Positions 19,347 to 28,251 are shown, counted from the stretch's first letter. The stretch is DNA of 64,000 nucleotides from Amycolatopsis vancoresmycina (GCF_000716785.1 NZ_JNYY01000015.1:62001-126000); one strand, 5' to 3'. Translations and numbers: made by a program. Notes: generated from the letters alone by a model not told the origin.

Positions 19347-20984
19347 ATGAGCACCAGATCGCGGCCCCAGCGCCGCAGACCGTTGACCGCCGCGTTCGCG
19401 TTCGCCGCCGCGGCCGCTTTCCTGCCCGTGGTCCCCGCGGCGGCGGCCCCGGCCGGCGCGCCGCAGGCCAACTCGCCGTGCGGGCCGCTCGACGTCGCGT
19501 TCGTCGTCGACGACACCGGCAGCATGGGCCCGGCGCTGACCAACATCAAGAGCGAGCTGGGCAACATCGCCACGGCCGTGCAGGCCAACTCCGGCAACGA
19601 CTACCAGCTCGGCCTCGTCACGTTCAAGGACGACGTGACGGTGCGGACCGACCTCGCGCCGCTCAACCTGGCCGCGGTCACCCCGCAGATCAACGCGTTG
19701 ACCCCGGTGGGCGGCAACGGCGAGCCCGAAGCGTCCGACGAGGCCGTCAACACCGCCGTCAACGACCTGCCCGCCGCCGGGCGCCCGCAGACCGGCGACT
19801 TCTCCGGGACCTGGCGCACCAACGCGACGAAGATGGTCATCCTGGTGACCGACGCCCACCCGGGCGGCTTCGACGACACCTTCACCGCGGCCGACCAGGC
19901 CAACGCCCACCTGCGGGCGGTGCAGGCGGCGAACAAGGGCATCAAGGTCTCGGCGGTCTACGTCCAGACGAACGCGCTGCCCGGCATCTCGACGATCATG
20001 CAGGACTACGCCACCACCACCGGCGGCACGTACGCGGCGACACCGGCCAGCGGCGCGGGTGCGGGCGCGGCGATCCTCGACGCGCTCAAGAACTGCCGCA
20101 AGACCGACGTGTTCATCAAGGACGCGCCGGCCGACACCGGCGTCGCACCGCACGGCCTGAACCCGATCTGGACGAGCCCGGACATCAAGGTGTGCACGAC
20201 GCTGCCGCCGTGCGCGGGCACCAACCCGGTCGTCGGCGCGGCGAACTACGTGGTCGTGACGCTGAACAACCCGGGCCCGGGCGGATCCGGCGCGTCGACC
20301 GGCCACGTCGAAGTCTCCTACACCGCGCAGGGCGGGGCGGCGCTGTGGCCGACGGACTGGATCCCGATCGGGTCCTCGCCGACGGTGACCGTGCCGGCGG
20401 GCACCACCCAGGTGACGATCCCGTGGGCGGCGGTGCCCGGACCGGGCCACTTCTGCCTGCTCGCCCGGTGGATCTCGGCGACCGACCCGATGACCTCCCC
20501 CGAGCTGCCCGGCTCCAACACGCTGGTCAACACGCGGAACAACAACAACATCGCGTGGCACAACGTGGACACGATCAAGCTGAGGCCCGGTACGCCGGTG
20601 ACGCACCCGTTCACCCTCGGCAACCCGGCCGCGGACCGGCCCACCCCGACCGACCTGCTCATCACCCAGCCGGGCAAGCCGTTCGCGGGCGGCCCCGGCA
20701 AGGTGGTGATCGACCTCGGCAAGGTGCTGGCCGAGCGCTGGCGCCAGAGCGGCCAGAAGGGCATCGGCGTGCGTCAGGTGGGGGAGACGCAGGTCGAGAT
20801 CACCGGCGGCCAGCAGGCGGTGCTGCAGGGCCTGCTGATCCAGCCGAAGGAGCGCCTGGAGACAGCGGTGACGTTCACGGCGGCGGACGCGGCGGCGGGC
20901 ACGGACTTCGTGGTCCGCGTTTCCCAGTCGTCCGGCGATGAGGACCTCGGCGGCGTCGAGTTCCAGCTGTCGGCCGAGGGATAA
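19347..20984 (+). CDS. secreted von Willebrand factor type A domain protein
   Basis: A 545-residue exported protein. The signal peptide is RRPLTAAFAFAAAAAFLPVVPAAAA. A VWA domain follows with the metal-site motif VAFVVDDTGSMG and LGLVTFKDDV plus VILVTDAHPGG. The C-terminal 300 residues are beta-rich, with no recognised catalytic motif. ATG 19347 was chosen because GAGGGAAACCGG precedes it; a longer frame from 19299 would put charged residues before the signal peptide. VWA proteins mediate surface protein contacts. Together with the Calx-beta protein it may form part of an extracellular structure under SARP control. Confidence 0.85.
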   Translation: MSTRSRPQRRRPLTAAFAFAAAAAFLPVVPAAAAPAGAPQANSPCGPLDVAFVVDDTGSMGPALTNIKSELGNIATAVQANSGNDYQLGLVTFKDDVTVRTDLAPLNLAAVTPQINALTPVGGNGEPEASDEAVNTAVNDLPAAGRPQTGDFSGTWRTNATKMVILVTDAHPGGFDDTFTAADQANAHLRAVQAANKGIKVSAVYVQTNALPGISTIMQDYATTTGGTYAATPASGAGAGAAILDALKNCRKTDVFIKDAPADTGVAPHGLNPIWTSPDIKVCTTLPPCAGTNPVVGAANYVVVTLNNPGPGGSGASTGHVEVSYTAQGGAALWPTDWIPIGSSPTVTVPAGTTQVTIPWAAVPGPGHFCLLARWISATDPMTSPELPGSNTLVNTRNNNNIAWHNVDTIKLRPGTPVTHPFTLGNPAADRPTPTDLLITQPGKPFAGGPGKVVIDLGKVLAERWRQSGQKGIGVRQVGETQVEITGGQQAVLQGLLIQPKERLETAVTFTAADAAAGTDFVVRVSQSSGDEDLGGVEFQLSAEG

Positions 20985-20991
20985 CCCGGAT

Positions 20992-21029
20992 CCGGGCGGC
21001 CACCTCGATCGGGCGAGGTGGCCGCCCGG
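20992..21029. terminator. strong hairpin, bidirectional terminator
   Basis: CCGGGCGGCCACCTCG (20992-21007) and its perfect complement (21014-21029) form a 16-bp stem with a six-base loop, seven bases after the VWA stop and before the convergent SDR stop. There is no T-tract, as is common in high-GC actinomycetes. Confidence 0.85.
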
Positions 21030-21106
21030 CGTGCCGTGCGGCGGTGGCGCCGCAGAGCACGGACAACAGGTCGCTGTGTCAGTTCAGCAGGTGTGTAAGA
21101 GGGTTT

Positions 21107-22036
21107 TCACCTGTTCCGCGGGGCCGGCCAGCGGCCGTGGATGCGTTCTTGGCCGGGGTGCGGGTGGTGCACAGTCCCGGAGGTCGGCCGCAGCCGTTCG
21201 CGGGTGAGCACGGCCAGCCGCAGCAGGGGGCCGACCAGCCGGTCGTAGAGCCGGGGCAGCAGCCGGAAGCCGGTGATGACGAGCGGGTTGCCGGGGCCGA
21301 TCGGCACCGACACGTGCCGGCGGGGCCGGTCGGCCAGCCGGGTGATCGCCGCGGCCACCCGTTCGGGGGCCAGGACGGGCCAGGGTGGGCGGACGGCGTG
21401 GCCGGTGTAGTTGGCGGCCTGGTAGTAGATGGGGGTGTTGATGCTGCCGGGGCTGACGATGCAGACCGACACGCCGGGCTCGTCCCGTGTTTCCTGCTGC
21501 AGGGTGCGCAGCACGGCCCGCTGCCCCCACTTCGAGGTCGCGTAGGCACCCATCTGCGGGACGGTGATCGATCCCAGCAGCGAGTTGACACCGATGAACG
21601 TGCCGGCGTGCTGGCGGCGCAGGACCGGCAGCACCGCGCGGGCCAGGTGGAGGGTGCCGTGCACGGCGGTGTCGACGACGGCGGTGAACACGTCGGCCGG
21701 CATCGCCTCGACGCTGCCGTACCCCATGACCGTCGCGGTGTGCACGACGACGTCGATCCGGCCGTGCCGGTCCAGCGTCCGGGCGACGATCCGGCCGGCG
21801 GCCGCGGGGTCGGTGATGTCTTCGGCGAGGGTGTCCACAGTGGAGGCTCCGGCGTGCCGGCAGGCGGCTTCGGCGGCGTCGAGCGCTTCGGCGCTGCGGG
21901 AGACGAGGACGAGCTTGCCGGCCCGGCCCGCGAACGCGACCGCGGTGGCCAGGCCGATCCCGCTGGTGGCGCCGGCGACCACCACGATCCGGCCCGTCGC
22001 GGCGCGGGCACGGTCCGGTTTCAGGCGACTGCGCAT
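21107..22036 (-). CDS. SDR family NAD(P)-dependent oxidoreductase
   Basis: A 309-residue short-chain dehydrogenase. The cofactor motif is VVVAGATSGIGLATAVAF, a basic residue in LVSRSAEALD suggests NADP(H) preference, and the catalytic Ser-Tyr-Lys lie in VNSLLGS and YATSK. ATG 22036 (MRSRLKPDRARAATG) was preferred over an upstream in-frame ATG because it places a short basic leader before the fold. An extended C-terminus (LYDRLVGPLLRLAVLTRERL) may be membrane-associating. It is convergent with the VWA gene and downstream of the APC permease. The substrate is unknown. Confidence 0.87.
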   Translation of the reverse strand: MRSRLKPDRARAATGRIVVVAGATSGIGLATAVAFAGRAGKLVLVSRSAEALDAAEAACRHAGASTVDTLAEDITDPAAAGRIVARTLDRHGRIDVVVHTATVMGYGSVEAMPADVFTAVVDTAVHGTLHLARAVLPVLRRQHAGTFIGVNSLLGSITVPQMGAYATSKWGQRAVLRTLQQETRDEPGVSVCIVSPGSINTPIYYQAANYTGHAVRPPWPVLAPERVAAAITRLADRPRRHVSVPIGPGNPLVITGFRLLPRLYDRLVGPLLRLAVLTRERLRPTSGTVHHPHPGQERIHGRWPAPRNR

Positions 22037-22090
22037 GACGCTCGGGCTACCCGGCCAAAACGACGACAAACCGATGCGAGCAGTGCCCGC

Positions 22091-24097
22091 TCAGCCGGAG
22101 CGCCGCTGGGTCGTGACGCCGCGGCGGAGGTCGCCGGGCAGCGGGCGGACGCGCTGGAGGTCGCGGCGGGTGGTGGAGTGCAGCTGCCAGGGCACGCTGG
22201 TCACCATGACTCCGGGTTCGAACAGCAGGCGGCCTTTCAGGCGCAGGGAGCTCTGGTTGTGCAGGATGTTCTCCCACCAGCGGCCGACGACGTACTCGGG
22301 GATGTAGATGCAGACGACGTCGCGGGGGCTGCCGCGGCGGAGGTTCTTGACGTACTGGACGACCGGCCGGGTGATCTCGCGGTACGGGGACTCGATCACC
22401 TTCAGCGGGAGCTTCATCCCGCGTTGTTCCCATTGGTGCTGCAGCTCGCGGGTGTCGGCGTCGTCGACGTTGACGGTGATCGCGCTGAGGGTGTCGGGCC
22501 GGGTGGCGCGGGCGAAGGCGATCGCGCGCTGGCTGGGTTTGTGCAAAGTGGACACCAGCACGATCGCGTGGACGCGGCTGGGCAGCAGCTCGAACTCGTC
22601 GTCGGGCCGGAGTTCCTCGCGGACGTGGGTGTAGTGGCGGTGGATGGCGCGCATCAGCAGGTACAACGCGGGAATGGCGATGACGACGAGGTAGGCGCCG
22701 TGGGTGAACTTGGTGATCAGGACGACGATGAGCACGAGTGCGGTGAGCAGCGCGCCGAGGGCGTTGATCAGCCGTGACCGCTGGGCCGCCCGTCGTTCGC
22801 GGCTGTCGGTGGGGCCGGCGAGCACCCGGTTCCAGTGGCGGACCATCCCGGCCTGGCACAGCGTGAACGAGGTGAACACGCCGAGGATGTAGAGCTGGAT
22901 CAGGCGGGTGGTGGAACCGTCGAAGGCGAAGATCAGGATGCCGGCGACCAGTGACAGGGCGATGATGCCGTTGGAGAAGGCGAGCCGGTCGCCGCGGGTG
23001 TGCAGCTGGCGGGGCAGGTAGCGGTCCTGGGCCAGGATCGAGGCCAGCAACGGGAACCCGTTGAACGCGGTGTTGGCGGCCAGGATGAGGATCAGGGCGG
23101 TGGCGGCCTGCAGGATGTAGAACAGCACCGTGTGGTCGCCGCCGAAGACGGCGGCGCCGATCTGGCTGATGACGGTGCGCTGGGGGTCGGTGGCGCAGTC
23201 ACCGCGGAAACCGGCCAGGTCGCAGGTGTTCTCGGCGATGTGCACCTTGGTGATCAGGGCGAGTGCGGTGATGCCGCCGAACATCACCACGGCGGTGACG
23301 CCCATGGCGGTCATCGTGCGGGCGGCGTTGAGCGCCTTCGGTTTCCGGAACGCGGGCACGCCGTTGGAGATGGCCTCGACGCCGGTGAGCGCGGTGCAGC
23401 CGGACGCGAAGGAGCGCAGCAGCAGGAAGACCAGGGCGGCGCCGGTCAGCCCGACCTGCTCGGGCCGGACGTCGTAGCCGGCGCTTTCGGCCACCGGAGC
23501 GTGCCCGGTGAAGGTGCGGCCCAGCCCGACGACGACCAGCAGCATGACGGTGGCGATGAACAGGTACGTCGGCGCGGCGAAGGCGCGGCCGGATTCGCGG
23601 ATGCCGCGCAGGTTCATCGCCATCAGCAGGACGATGAAGCCGATGTTGAGCGCGATCCGGTAGTCGTTGAGTTCGGGAACGGCCGAGATGATGTTGTCCA
23701 CTCCGGACGCGACCGAGACGGCGACGGTCATGATGTAGTCGACCATCAGCGCGCCGGCGACGACGAGCCCGGCGCGGCTGCCGAGGTTGCGGGAGGCGAC
23801 TTCGTAGGAGCCGCCCCCGCTGGGGTAGGCGCGCACGACCTGCCGGTAGGAGATCACGACGACGGTGAGCAGCACGGCCACCGCCAGCCCGACCCAGGGA
23901 GCCAGCGTGAGGTAGGCGAGGCCGCCGATGCTGAGGATGAGCAGGATTTCCTGGGTGGCGTAGGCGACCGAGGAAAGCGGGTCGCTGGCGAAGATGGGCA
24001 GCGCGAGCCACTTCGGCAGCAGGGTCTCGCCGAGGGTGTCGCTGCGGAACGGCCGGCCGACGACCAGCCGCTTCAGCCATGAGGTGGGTGCCGGCAC
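22091..24097 (-). CDS. APC superfamily amino-acid/polyamine permease
   Basis: A 668-residue membrane transporter. An N-terminal cytoplasmic stretch is followed by the APC signature LPIFASDPLSSVAYATQEILLIL and about twelve hydrophobic segments. A soluble C-terminal domain (about residue 500 on, VHAIVLVSTLHKPSQRAIAFARATRPD) resembles a universal-stress-like regulatory domain. GTG 24097 was chosen because the protein begins with the conserved SWLKRLVVGRPFRSD; the longer upstream frame crosses the regulatory repeats. The divergent gap carries CGTCAA-type repeats similar to those before kdpD, suggesting control by KdpE. The transported solute (amino acid or potassium-linked) is not certain. Confidence 0.87.
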   Translation of the reverse strand: MPAPTSWLKRLVVGRPFRSDTLGETLLPKWLALPIFASDPLSSVAYATQEILLILSIGGLAYLTLAPWVGLAVAVLLTVVVISYRQVVRAYPSGGGSYEVASRNLGSRAGLVVAGALMVDYIMTVAVSVASGVDNIISAVPELNDYRIALNIGFIVLLMAMNLRGIRESGRAFAAPTYLFIATVMLLVVVGLGRTFTGHAPVAESAGYDVRPEQVGLTGAALVFLLLRSFASGCTALTGVEAISNGVPAFRKPKALNAARTMTAMGVTAVVMFGGITALALITKVHIAENTCDLAGFRGDCATDPQRTVISQIGAAVFGGDHTVLFYILQAATALILILAANTAFNGFPLLASILAQDRYLPRQLHTRGDRLAFSNGIIALSLVAGILIFAFDGSTTRLIQLYILGVFTSFTLCQAGMVRHWNRVLAGPTDSRERRAAQRSRLINALGALLTALVLIVVLITKFTHGAYLVVIAIPALYLLMRAIHRHYTHVREELRPDDEFELLPSRVHAIVLVSTLHKPSQRAIAFARATRPDTLSAITVNVDDADTRELQHQWEQRGMKLPLKVIESPYREITRPVVQYVKNLRRGSPRDVVCIYIPEYVVGRWWENILHNQSSLRLKGRLLFEPGVMVTSVPWQLHSTTRRDLQRVRPLPGDLRRGVTTQRRSG

Positions 24098-24141
24098 GTA
24101 GGGAGCGTGCCTGGTGGCGTGGCTGTCCGGCGTAGAGAAAA

Positions 24142-24210
24142 CGTCAAGATACCGGTATCGGCGTAGGGAAATCGTAAGTGTCGTTCCCGTGCTCGTCAGA
24201 TTCCCGTCAA
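24142..24210. promoter_or_regulatory. helically phased CGTMAG/CGTCAA repeats
   Basis: CGTCAAG (24142), CGTAAG (24173), CGTCAG (24194) and CGTCAA (24205) are spaced 31, 21 and 11 bp, all close to whole helical turns. The first two lie in longer direct repeats beginning CGGCGTAG (24129 and 24160). The set occupies the divergent gap between the APC permease and the small HTH gene. OmpR/PhoB-family regulators such as KdpE bind 11-bp direct repeats, and KdpE is encoded 3 kb away. Confidence 0.6.
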
Positions 24211-24272
24211 CGACCCTGGTCGCCGCCGGGCGGCTGCCTACGGTTCGGCACGTCGTCCCCCCGGGAGCTGCC

Positions 24273-24578
24273 ATGGCCGAAACCGCTCTCACGCGCGTGA
24301 TCTGCTGCCCCGGCGCGGTGGAACTGCTCGACGAGCTGGCCTCCGGCGACCGCGCCTTCGCCGATCTCCGCCGGGTCGTCCCGCGGCGGATGCTCGAATC
24401 CGCGTTGCGCGTCCTGGCCGCCGAGGGAGCCCTCCGGCGGACGACGACGGGAACCTGGGACGGCCGGCCGGGCGGCGAGGTGGTGTTCTGCCTCACCGCC
24501 GCCGGCTGCCGGATGGTCGACGATTTGTCCGATTTGGACGTCTGGGTTGCCGCGTACGAGCGTCACCTCGACGGGTAG
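24273..24578 (+). CDS. small winged-helix transcriptional regulator-like protein
   Basis: A 101-residue protein beginning at ATG 24273 behind GGGAG. It resembles HxlR/ArsR-type winged helices: an N-terminal helix (AVELLDELASGDRAFADLRRVVP), a recognition-helix region (RMLESALRVLAAEGALRR) and a beta-wing, then LTAAGCRMVDDLSDLDVWV. It is divergent from the APC permease and upstream of kdpDE, with CGTCAA repeats on both sides. It probably regulates the permease or the kdp genes. The ligand is unknown; two cysteines (ICCPG) near the start could respond to redox or metal. Confidence 0.65.
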   Translation: MAETALTRVICCPGAVELLDELASGDRAFADLRRVVPRRMLESALRVLAAEGALRRTTTGTWDGRPGGEVVFCLTAAGCRMVDDLSDLDVWVAAYERHLDG

Positions 24579-24614
24579 CCGGGCCTGGGCCGGACAGCGG
24601 TTCGCCGGCACCTC

Positions 24615-24652
24615 CGTCAAGAACGCGTCAACGCGCCGTGAGGACGCATCAA
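24615..24652. promoter_or_regulatory. CGTCAA direct repeats upstream of kdpD
   Basis: CGTCAAG (24615), CGTCAAC (24626) and CATCAAG (24647) are spaced 11 and 21 bp, the same word and phasing as in the permease promoter region. They lie about 110 bp before the leader ORF of kdpD. Autoregulation by KdpE is the simplest reading. Confidence 0.6.
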
Positions 24653-24761
24653 GACTTTGTCAGGTGGCCTCCGAACCGAAGCTCCGGAGGGACACGCTTT
24701 CGTCAGTCCGGTCCCCGTTCGGGCGACCTCGGCTTGTCGTGCGCCGGAAAGGAGCAGCCGC

Positions 24762-24821
24762 ATGGCCGATCTGGTCGACGTCCTGCAGCCCCACCTCGCG
24801 GTCGCGGCGGCCAGGCACTGA
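24762..24821 (+). CDS. 19-residue leader ORF coupled to kdpD
   Basis: ATG 24762 follows a strong ribosome site (GGAAAGGAG) by 7 bp and encodes MADLVDVLQPHLAVAAARH, ending TGA 24819-24821, three bases before the kdpD GTG. kdpD has no ribosome site of its own, so its translation probably depends on ribosomes finishing this ORF. It is too short and too polar for KdpF. It could be a true leader peptide or a degraded remnant of a formerly longer gene. Confidence 0.55.
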   Translation: MADLVDVLQPHLAVAAARH

Positions 24822-24824
24822 CCC

Positions 24825-27341
24825 GTGACGACAGCGGACGCGAGCCCGCCGAAGCGCCGCCGCGGTGAACTGCGCATCTACCTCGGGGCCGCCCCGGGCG
24901 TGGGGAAGACCTTCGCGATGCTCGGGGAGGCCCGCCGCCGGGCCGGCCGCGGCACCGATGTCGTCGTCGGCCTGGTCGAGACGCACGGCAGGCGCAAGAC
25001 CGCCGAGCTGCTGGAGGGGCTCGAAGTGGTGCCGCGGCACACGCTGGCCTACCGCGGGCACGACTTCGAGGAGATGGACGTCGACGCGATCCTCGCCCGC
25101 GCCCCGGAGGTCGCGGTCGTGGACGAGCTGGCGCACACCAACGTCGCCGGCTCCCGCAACGAGAAGCGCTGGCAGGACATCGAGGAACTCCTGGACGCCG
25201 GGATCGATGTCCTCTCGACGGTGAACGTGCAGCACCTGGAGAGCCTCAACGACGTCGTCGAGCGGATCACCGGCATCGCCCAGCAGGAGACCGTGCCGGA
25301 CGAGGTCGTGCGCCGCGCCGGGCAGCTGGAGCTGGTCGACATCACGCCGGAGGCGCTGCGGCGGCGGCTCGCGCACGGCAACGTCTATCCGGCGGAGCGG
25401 ATCGACGCCGCGCTCGGCAACTACTTCCGGCCCGGGAACCTCACCGCGCTGCGGGAACTGGCCCTGCTGTGGGTGGCCGACCAGGTCGACGTCGCCCTGC
25501 AGCGTTACCGCAGCGAACGCGACATCACCGACACCTGGGAGGCGCGGGAGCGGGTGGTCGTGGCGATCAGCGGCGGCCGGGAGAGCGAGACGCTCATCCG
25601 GCGAGCCCGGCGGATCGCGCAGCGAGCCGGAGCCGAGCTGCTCGTGCTGCAGATCCTGCGCGGCGACGGCCTGGCCGGTGTCTCCCCGCAGGCGCTCGCC
25701 GAGTACCGAAAGCTCGCCGAAGACGTCGGCGCCACCTTCCACACGGTCGTCGGTGACGACGTCCCGACCGCGCTGCTCGACTTCGCCCGCGGCGTGAACG
25801 CGACGCAGGTCGTGGTGGGCACCTCCCGGCGCTCCCGGGTGGCCCGGCTGTTCGACGAGGGCATCGGCGCGACGGTGGTCCAGGAGTCCGGGCCGATCGA
25901 CGTGCACATGGTCACCCACGACGAATCCGGCGGGCGGCTGCGCGCGAAGCTGTTCCCGCGCAGCTCCCTGGCCCGGCGGCGGCAGCTGCTGGGCTGGGGG
26001 CTCGCGCTGCTGCTGCCCGCGGTGGCGACGCTGATCGGCGTCGTGCTGCGGCAGACGCTGATCCTGTCCACCAACGTGATCGACTACTTCCTCGCGACGA
26101 TCATCGTGGCCCTGGTCGGCGGCCTCGGGCCCGCGCTGTTCGCCTCCATCGCGAGCGCGCTGCTGCTGAACTTCTTCTTCACCCCGCCGCTGTACACGCT
26201 GACCGTCGACGCCCAGCAGAACGTCATCACGCTGGTGGCGATGGTCGTGGTCGCGGTGGCGTTCGCGCTCGTCGTCGACCGCGCCTCGCGCCGGGCCGAC
26301 GCCGCCGCGCGGGCGCGGACCGAGGCCGCGCTGCTGGCCTCCTACGCCCGGACCGTGCTCGGGGGCGGCGATCCGCTGCAGCGGCTGCTGGAAAAGGTGC
26401 GGGAGAACTTCGGGCTGGAATCCGTTTCGCTGCTGGAGAAACGGGACGACGAATGGGTCCGCGCGGCGTGCACGGGGGAGCGGCCGTGCGACGATCCGGA
26501 CGAGGCCGACGTCGACGTCCCGGTGACCGACGACGTCCACCTGGCCCTGCGGGGACGCACCTTGCCCGCACACGACCAGCGGGTCCTGGAAGCGGCCGCG
26601 GGTCAGGCGCTGCTCGCGCTGCGGCAGCAGCGGATGGCGGCGCAGACGCAGGAGGCGCAGCGCCGGGCGGCAACCACCGAGCTGCGGACGGCGCTGCTCT
26701 CGGCGCTCGGCCACGACCTGCGCACGCCGCTGACGTCCATCAAGGCCGTCTTCGGCGGGCTGCGCGCGCACGACATCAGCTTGTCCGAAGCGGACACCGA
26801 GGAACTGCTGAGCGCCGGCGAAGAGTCGACGGACCGGCTTTCCGGGCTGGTCGACAACCTGCTGGACTCCTCGCGCCTGGCGACCGGCGCGGTGCAGCCG
26901 GTGCTCCGGCCGATCGGGTACGACGAGGTCGTCGCGACCGCGCTGGCCGCGGTGGACGGCGGCGCGAAGGTCGCGGTCGACATCGACGACCGGCTGCCCG
27001 CGGTCACCGCCGACGCCGGCCTGCTGGAACGGACGATCGCCAACGTGGTCGACAACGCACTGCGCCACGGCGGCGGCGAGGTCGCCGTGCGCGCGAGCAC
27101 CTACGGGGGCCGCGTCGAGCTGCGGATCGCCGACCACGGTCCCGGCTTGCCGAAGGGCGCGGCCGACTCGGCGTTCGCCCCCTTCCAGCGGCTCGGCGAC
27201 CGCAACACCACCACCGGGGTCGGACTCGGTTTGTCGGTCGCGAAGGGGTTCGTGGCGGCGATGGACGGGGACATCCGGGCCGAGGACACCCCGGGTGGCG
27301 GCCTGACGGTCGTCGTGTCCCTGCCGGCGGTGCCGCGATGA
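24825..27341 (+). CDS. kdpD: sensor histidine kinase KdpD
   Basis: An 838-residue membrane sensor of potassium/osmotic stress. In order: an N-terminal KdpD domain with Walker A GAAPGVGKTFAML and EVAVVDELAHTNV; a USP-like domain (VVVAISGGRESETLI to VVVGTSRRSRVARLF); a four-helix DUF4118 membrane block (about residues 385-485); a GAF-like linker; a HisKA box ALGHDLRTPLTSIK (His about 629); and HATPase boxes NVVDNALRHGGG and GLGLSVAKGF. Starting at GTG 24825, it is coupled to the upstream 19-codon ORF and overlaps kdpE in an ATGA. No kdpFABC pump genes lie in the window, so its targets may be the nearby permease. Confidence 0.95.
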   Translation: MTTADASPPKRRRGELRIYLGAAPGVGKTFAMLGEARRRAGRGTDVVVGLVETHGRRKTAELLEGLEVVPRHTLAYRGHDFEEMDVDAILARAPEVAVVDELAHTNVAGSRNEKRWQDIEELLDAGIDVLSTVNVQHLESLNDVVERITGIAQQETVPDEVVRRAGQLELVDITPEALRRRLAHGNVYPAERIDAALGNYFRPGNLTALRELALLWVADQVDVALQRYRSERDITDTWEARERVVVAISGGRESETLIRRARRIAQRAGAELLVLQILRGDGLAGVSPQALAEYRKLAEDVGATFHTVVGDDVPTALLDFARGVNATQVVVGTSRRSRVARLFDEGIGATVVQESGPIDVHMVTHDESGGRLRAKLFPRSSLARRRQLLGWGLALLLPAVATLIGVVLRQTLILSTNVIDYFLATIIVALVGGLGPALFASIASALLLNFFFTPPLYTLTVDAQQNVITLVAMVVVAVAFALVVDRASRRADAAARARTEAALLASYARTVLGGGDPLQRLLEKVRENFGLESVSLLEKRDDEWVRAACTGERPCDDPDEADVDVPVTDDVHLALRGRTLPAHDQRVLEAAAGQALLALRQQRMAAQTQEAQRRAATTELRTALLSALGHDLRTPLTSIKAVFGGLRAHDISLSEADTEELLSAGEESTDRLSGLVDNLLDSSRLATGAVQPVLRPIGYDEVVATALAAVDGGAKVAVDIDDRLPAVTADAGLLERTIANVVDNALRHGGGEVAVRASTYGGRVELRIADHGPGLPKGAADSAFAPFQRLGDRNTTTGVGLGLSVAKGFVAAMDGDIRAEDTPGGGLTVVVSLPAVPR

Positions 27342-28030
27342 CGTCCGTGCTCGTGGTCGACGACGAAGCCGCCCTCGTGCGGGCGCTGCGGATCAACCTC
27401 ACCGCCCGCGGCTACTCCGTGGTCACCGCCACCGACGGCGCATCCGCCCTGCTGACCGCGGCGACCGAGCGCCCGGACCTGGTCCTGCTCGACCTGGGGT
27501 TGCCCGACATCGACGGCATCGAGGTGATCCGCGAGCTGCGGACCTGGAGCGCGATGCCGATCATCGTGCTTTCGGCCCGGGACACCTCCGCCGACAAGAT
27601 CCGGGCCCTCGACACCGGCGCCGACACCTACGTGACCAAGCCGTTCGGGATGGAGGAGCTGTTCGCGTGCCTGCGCGTCGCGGAACGCCGGCTGGCCCTC
27701 GGCGCGCCCGAACCGGATCTGGTCGTCGAGACGGCGGCGTTCACCGTGGACGTCTCGTCGAAGACCGTCCGCCGGGGTGCCGTGGCGGTGCACCTGACCC
27801 GCACCGAATGGGCCATCCTCGAACAGCTCGTCCGCAACCCCGACTCGCTCGTCAGCGGTACGCACCTGCTGACCACGGTGTGGGGGCCGGAGTACGCGGA
27901 CCGCGGGCACTACCTGCGTGTCTACCTGGCACAGTTGCGGCGCAAGCTCGAACCCGACCCGGCCCGCCCGCGGTACCTGATCACCGAGACCGGCATCGGG
28001 TACCGCTTCGCCCCGGAGGATCCGCCGTGA
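27338..28030 (+). CDS. kdpE: response regulator KdpE
   Basis: A 230-residue OmpR-family regulator. The receiver domain has VVDDEAALVRAL, phospho-acceptor Asp52 in LVLLDLGLPD, Ser in VLSARD and Lys in VTKPFGMEEL. The DNA-binding winged helix includes LTRTEWAILEQLVRNPDSLVSG and YLRVYLAQLRRKLEPD, ending YLITETGIGYRF. The ATG overlaps the kdpD stop by four bases (ATGA). It is the likely reader of the 11-bp-phased CGTCAA repeats upstream of kdpD and the APC permease. Confidence 0.95.
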   Translation: MTSVLVVDDEAALVRALRINLTARGYSVVTATDGASALLTAATERPDLVLLDLGLPDIDGIEVIRELRTWSAMPIIVLSARDTSADKIRALDTGADTYVTKPFGMEELFACLRVAERRLALGAPEPDLVVETAAFTVDVSSKTVRRGAVAVHLTRTEWAILEQLVRNPDSLVSGTHLLTTVWGPEYADRGHYLRVYLAQLRRKLEPDPARPRYLITETGIGYRFAPEDPP

Positions 28031-28251
28031 CCGGAGGCCGACGGCGGGCCCTGGTGCCGCTCGTCGCGGCGCGGCTGGGCTTCGCACCGGCTGCGTCACC
28101 GAAGGATCCCGCAGGGCGAGCGCACGTGGCAGCGCCGCCAGTGCGTCGAGGACGACCTCGCCGGCCACGCAGTCCGGCTGGGCCGTCTCCCGGAGTCCGT
28201 GGTTCCTCGCAGCGACGCTGCTTGACGGTTTTCCCTGTGTTCCTCGGCCAC
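28031..28251. other. gap with a possible coding remnant
   Basis: The 221 bp between kdpE and the convergent ABC permease hold no complete gene. On the minus strand a stretch of about 40 codons with high third-position GC (RETAQPDCVAGEV followed by VLDALAALPRALAL) reads like a fragment of a protein I do not recognise; it has no start or terminator. No clear hairpin was seen. Confidence 0.3.

Noticed and set aside
24098..24272. Possible ydaO-type cyclic-di-AMP riboswitch before the APC permease
   Set aside because: The expected conserved core and pseudoknot were not found; the region is better explained by short direct repeats.
24762..24821. Leader ORF as kdpF
   Set aside because: KdpF is a hydrophobic membrane peptide of about 29 residues; this peptide is polar and no kdpABC follows.
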